A stretch of 6,809 bases of DNA from Candidatus Heimdallarchaeota archaeon. Lineage in GTDB: Archaea > Asgardarchaeota > Heimdallarchaeia > Hodarchaeales > LC-3. Every line of letters begins with the position of its first letter. Position 1 is the stretch's first letter. A model generated the notes under the pieces. The model saw nothing but the letters and a program-made list of their open reading frames with translations, did not search any database and was not told the origin of the DNA. The stretch covers positions 1-6,809 of the forward strand of contig DAHXPE010000159.1 in NCBI GenBank assembly GCA_027364495.1, in the 5' to 3' direction. Made by a program: the position numbers and the translations under genes. Shown one piece after another: positions 6,587-6,809 of this stretch.

Positions 6587-6809
6587 TCCTTCTCACTATC
6601 AAATTATTTTTTCATTACCTCAAGAAATATCGGATAAATACGATAAAAACAGTTTAAAAAAATTATTGACTTCATCTGCACCAGTTCGTGAAAAAACCAA
6701 ACTACAAATCATGAAATTTTTCCCTAATACAATGCTTTTTGAAGCATATGGTTCAACAGAAGCTGGTTTAGTGACTATTTTAAGCCCAGAAGAGCAATTA
6801 AACAAATTA
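6561..6809 (+). CDS. AMP-forming acyl-CoA ligase, internal fragment of the adenylation domain (opposite strand)
   Basis: The plus strand is open from 6561 to the window edge, 83 codons with no stop. The translation reads EKITFTSLIPSHYQIIFSLP, then SDKYDKNSLKKLLTSSAPV, then MLFEAYGSTEAGLVTILSP, ending EEQLNKL. This is the middle of an acyl-CoA synthetase: the IPSHY segment (usually VPT-y/h), the KYD-SSLK-SSAPV stretch and the YGSTE motif (A5) that contacts the adenylate. There is no start codon of its own in a sensible place; homology begins in mid-domain, exactly where the minus-strand ligase fragment ends. The C-terminal domain would be expected about 60 residues beyond the window edge. Left boundary is approximate (6555-6575). 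The minus-strand reading of this stretch resembles no family I recognise. It is either part of an inverted ligase gene, a paralogue, or a chimera. Confidence 0.72.

Noticed and set aside
6587..6600. GAGAAGGA before ATG 6586 as a true start for a free-standing C-terminal ligase domain
   Set aside because: The purine run touches the ATG with no spacing, and the same bases encode Ile-Pro-Ser-His of the opposite-strand ligase, so the match is probably chance at the junction.
6620..6805. Open frame of 61 codons on the minus strand
   Set aside because: It is the antisense shadow of the plus-strand ligase core, which has clear family motifs; the minus-strand reading resembles nothing.

Overview
The window comes from an AT-rich genome of an anaerobe. 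It contains a 2-hydroxyacyl-CoA dehydratase / benzoyl-CoA reductase pair, a tungsten- or molybdenum-type aldehyde ferredoxin oxidoreductase (AOR) and a 16-cysteine ferredoxin, all of which belong to strictly anaerobic metabolism. The AOR next to a MoaD-like protein, and a dehydrogenase-first/hydratase-last fusion, are both common in archaea. An archaeon (for example an Asgard-type lineage) is plausible, but the sequence alone does not exclude a bacterium. No rRNA, tRNA, CRISPR array, transposase or phage gene is visible, and coding density is very high.

From about 6586 down to 1, every gene lies on the minus strand with gaps of about 50 bases or less, or short overlaps, which looks like one operon. 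In transcription order it holds: the C-terminal part of an AMP-forming acyl-CoA ligase; a 622-residue fusion of a ketopantoate-reductase-type dehydrogenase and an enoyl-CoA hydratase; a MoaD/ThiS-like protein ending in Gly-Gly; an AOR-family oxidoreductase; a ferredoxin with four [4Fe-4S] motifs; a BcrC/HgdB-like subunit; and the start of a second, BcrB/HgdB-like subunit that runs off the left edge.

At the right end the picture breaks. From about 6561 to the window edge the plus strand encodes the middle of an acyl-CoA ligase of the same family, including the YGSTE motif. The minus strand to the left of that point encodes the end of such a ligase. The ligase therefore flips strand in mid-gene, through a real inversion, recombination between paralogues, or a fold-back assembly or amplification chimera.

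The genes read as one acyl-CoA pathway. The ligase would activate an acid. The dehydratase/reductase pair would either remove water from a 2-hydroxyacyl-CoA or reduce an aromatic acyl-CoA. The fusion would add water to the enoyl-CoA and oxidise or reduce a hydroxy/oxo group. The AOR and ferredoxin would handle low-potential electrons, with MoaD supplying sulfur for the pterin cofactor. The substrate cannot be read from the sequence. The two main candidates are an aromatic (benzoyl-CoA-like) acid and a 2-hydroxy/2-oxo acid derived from an amino acid.
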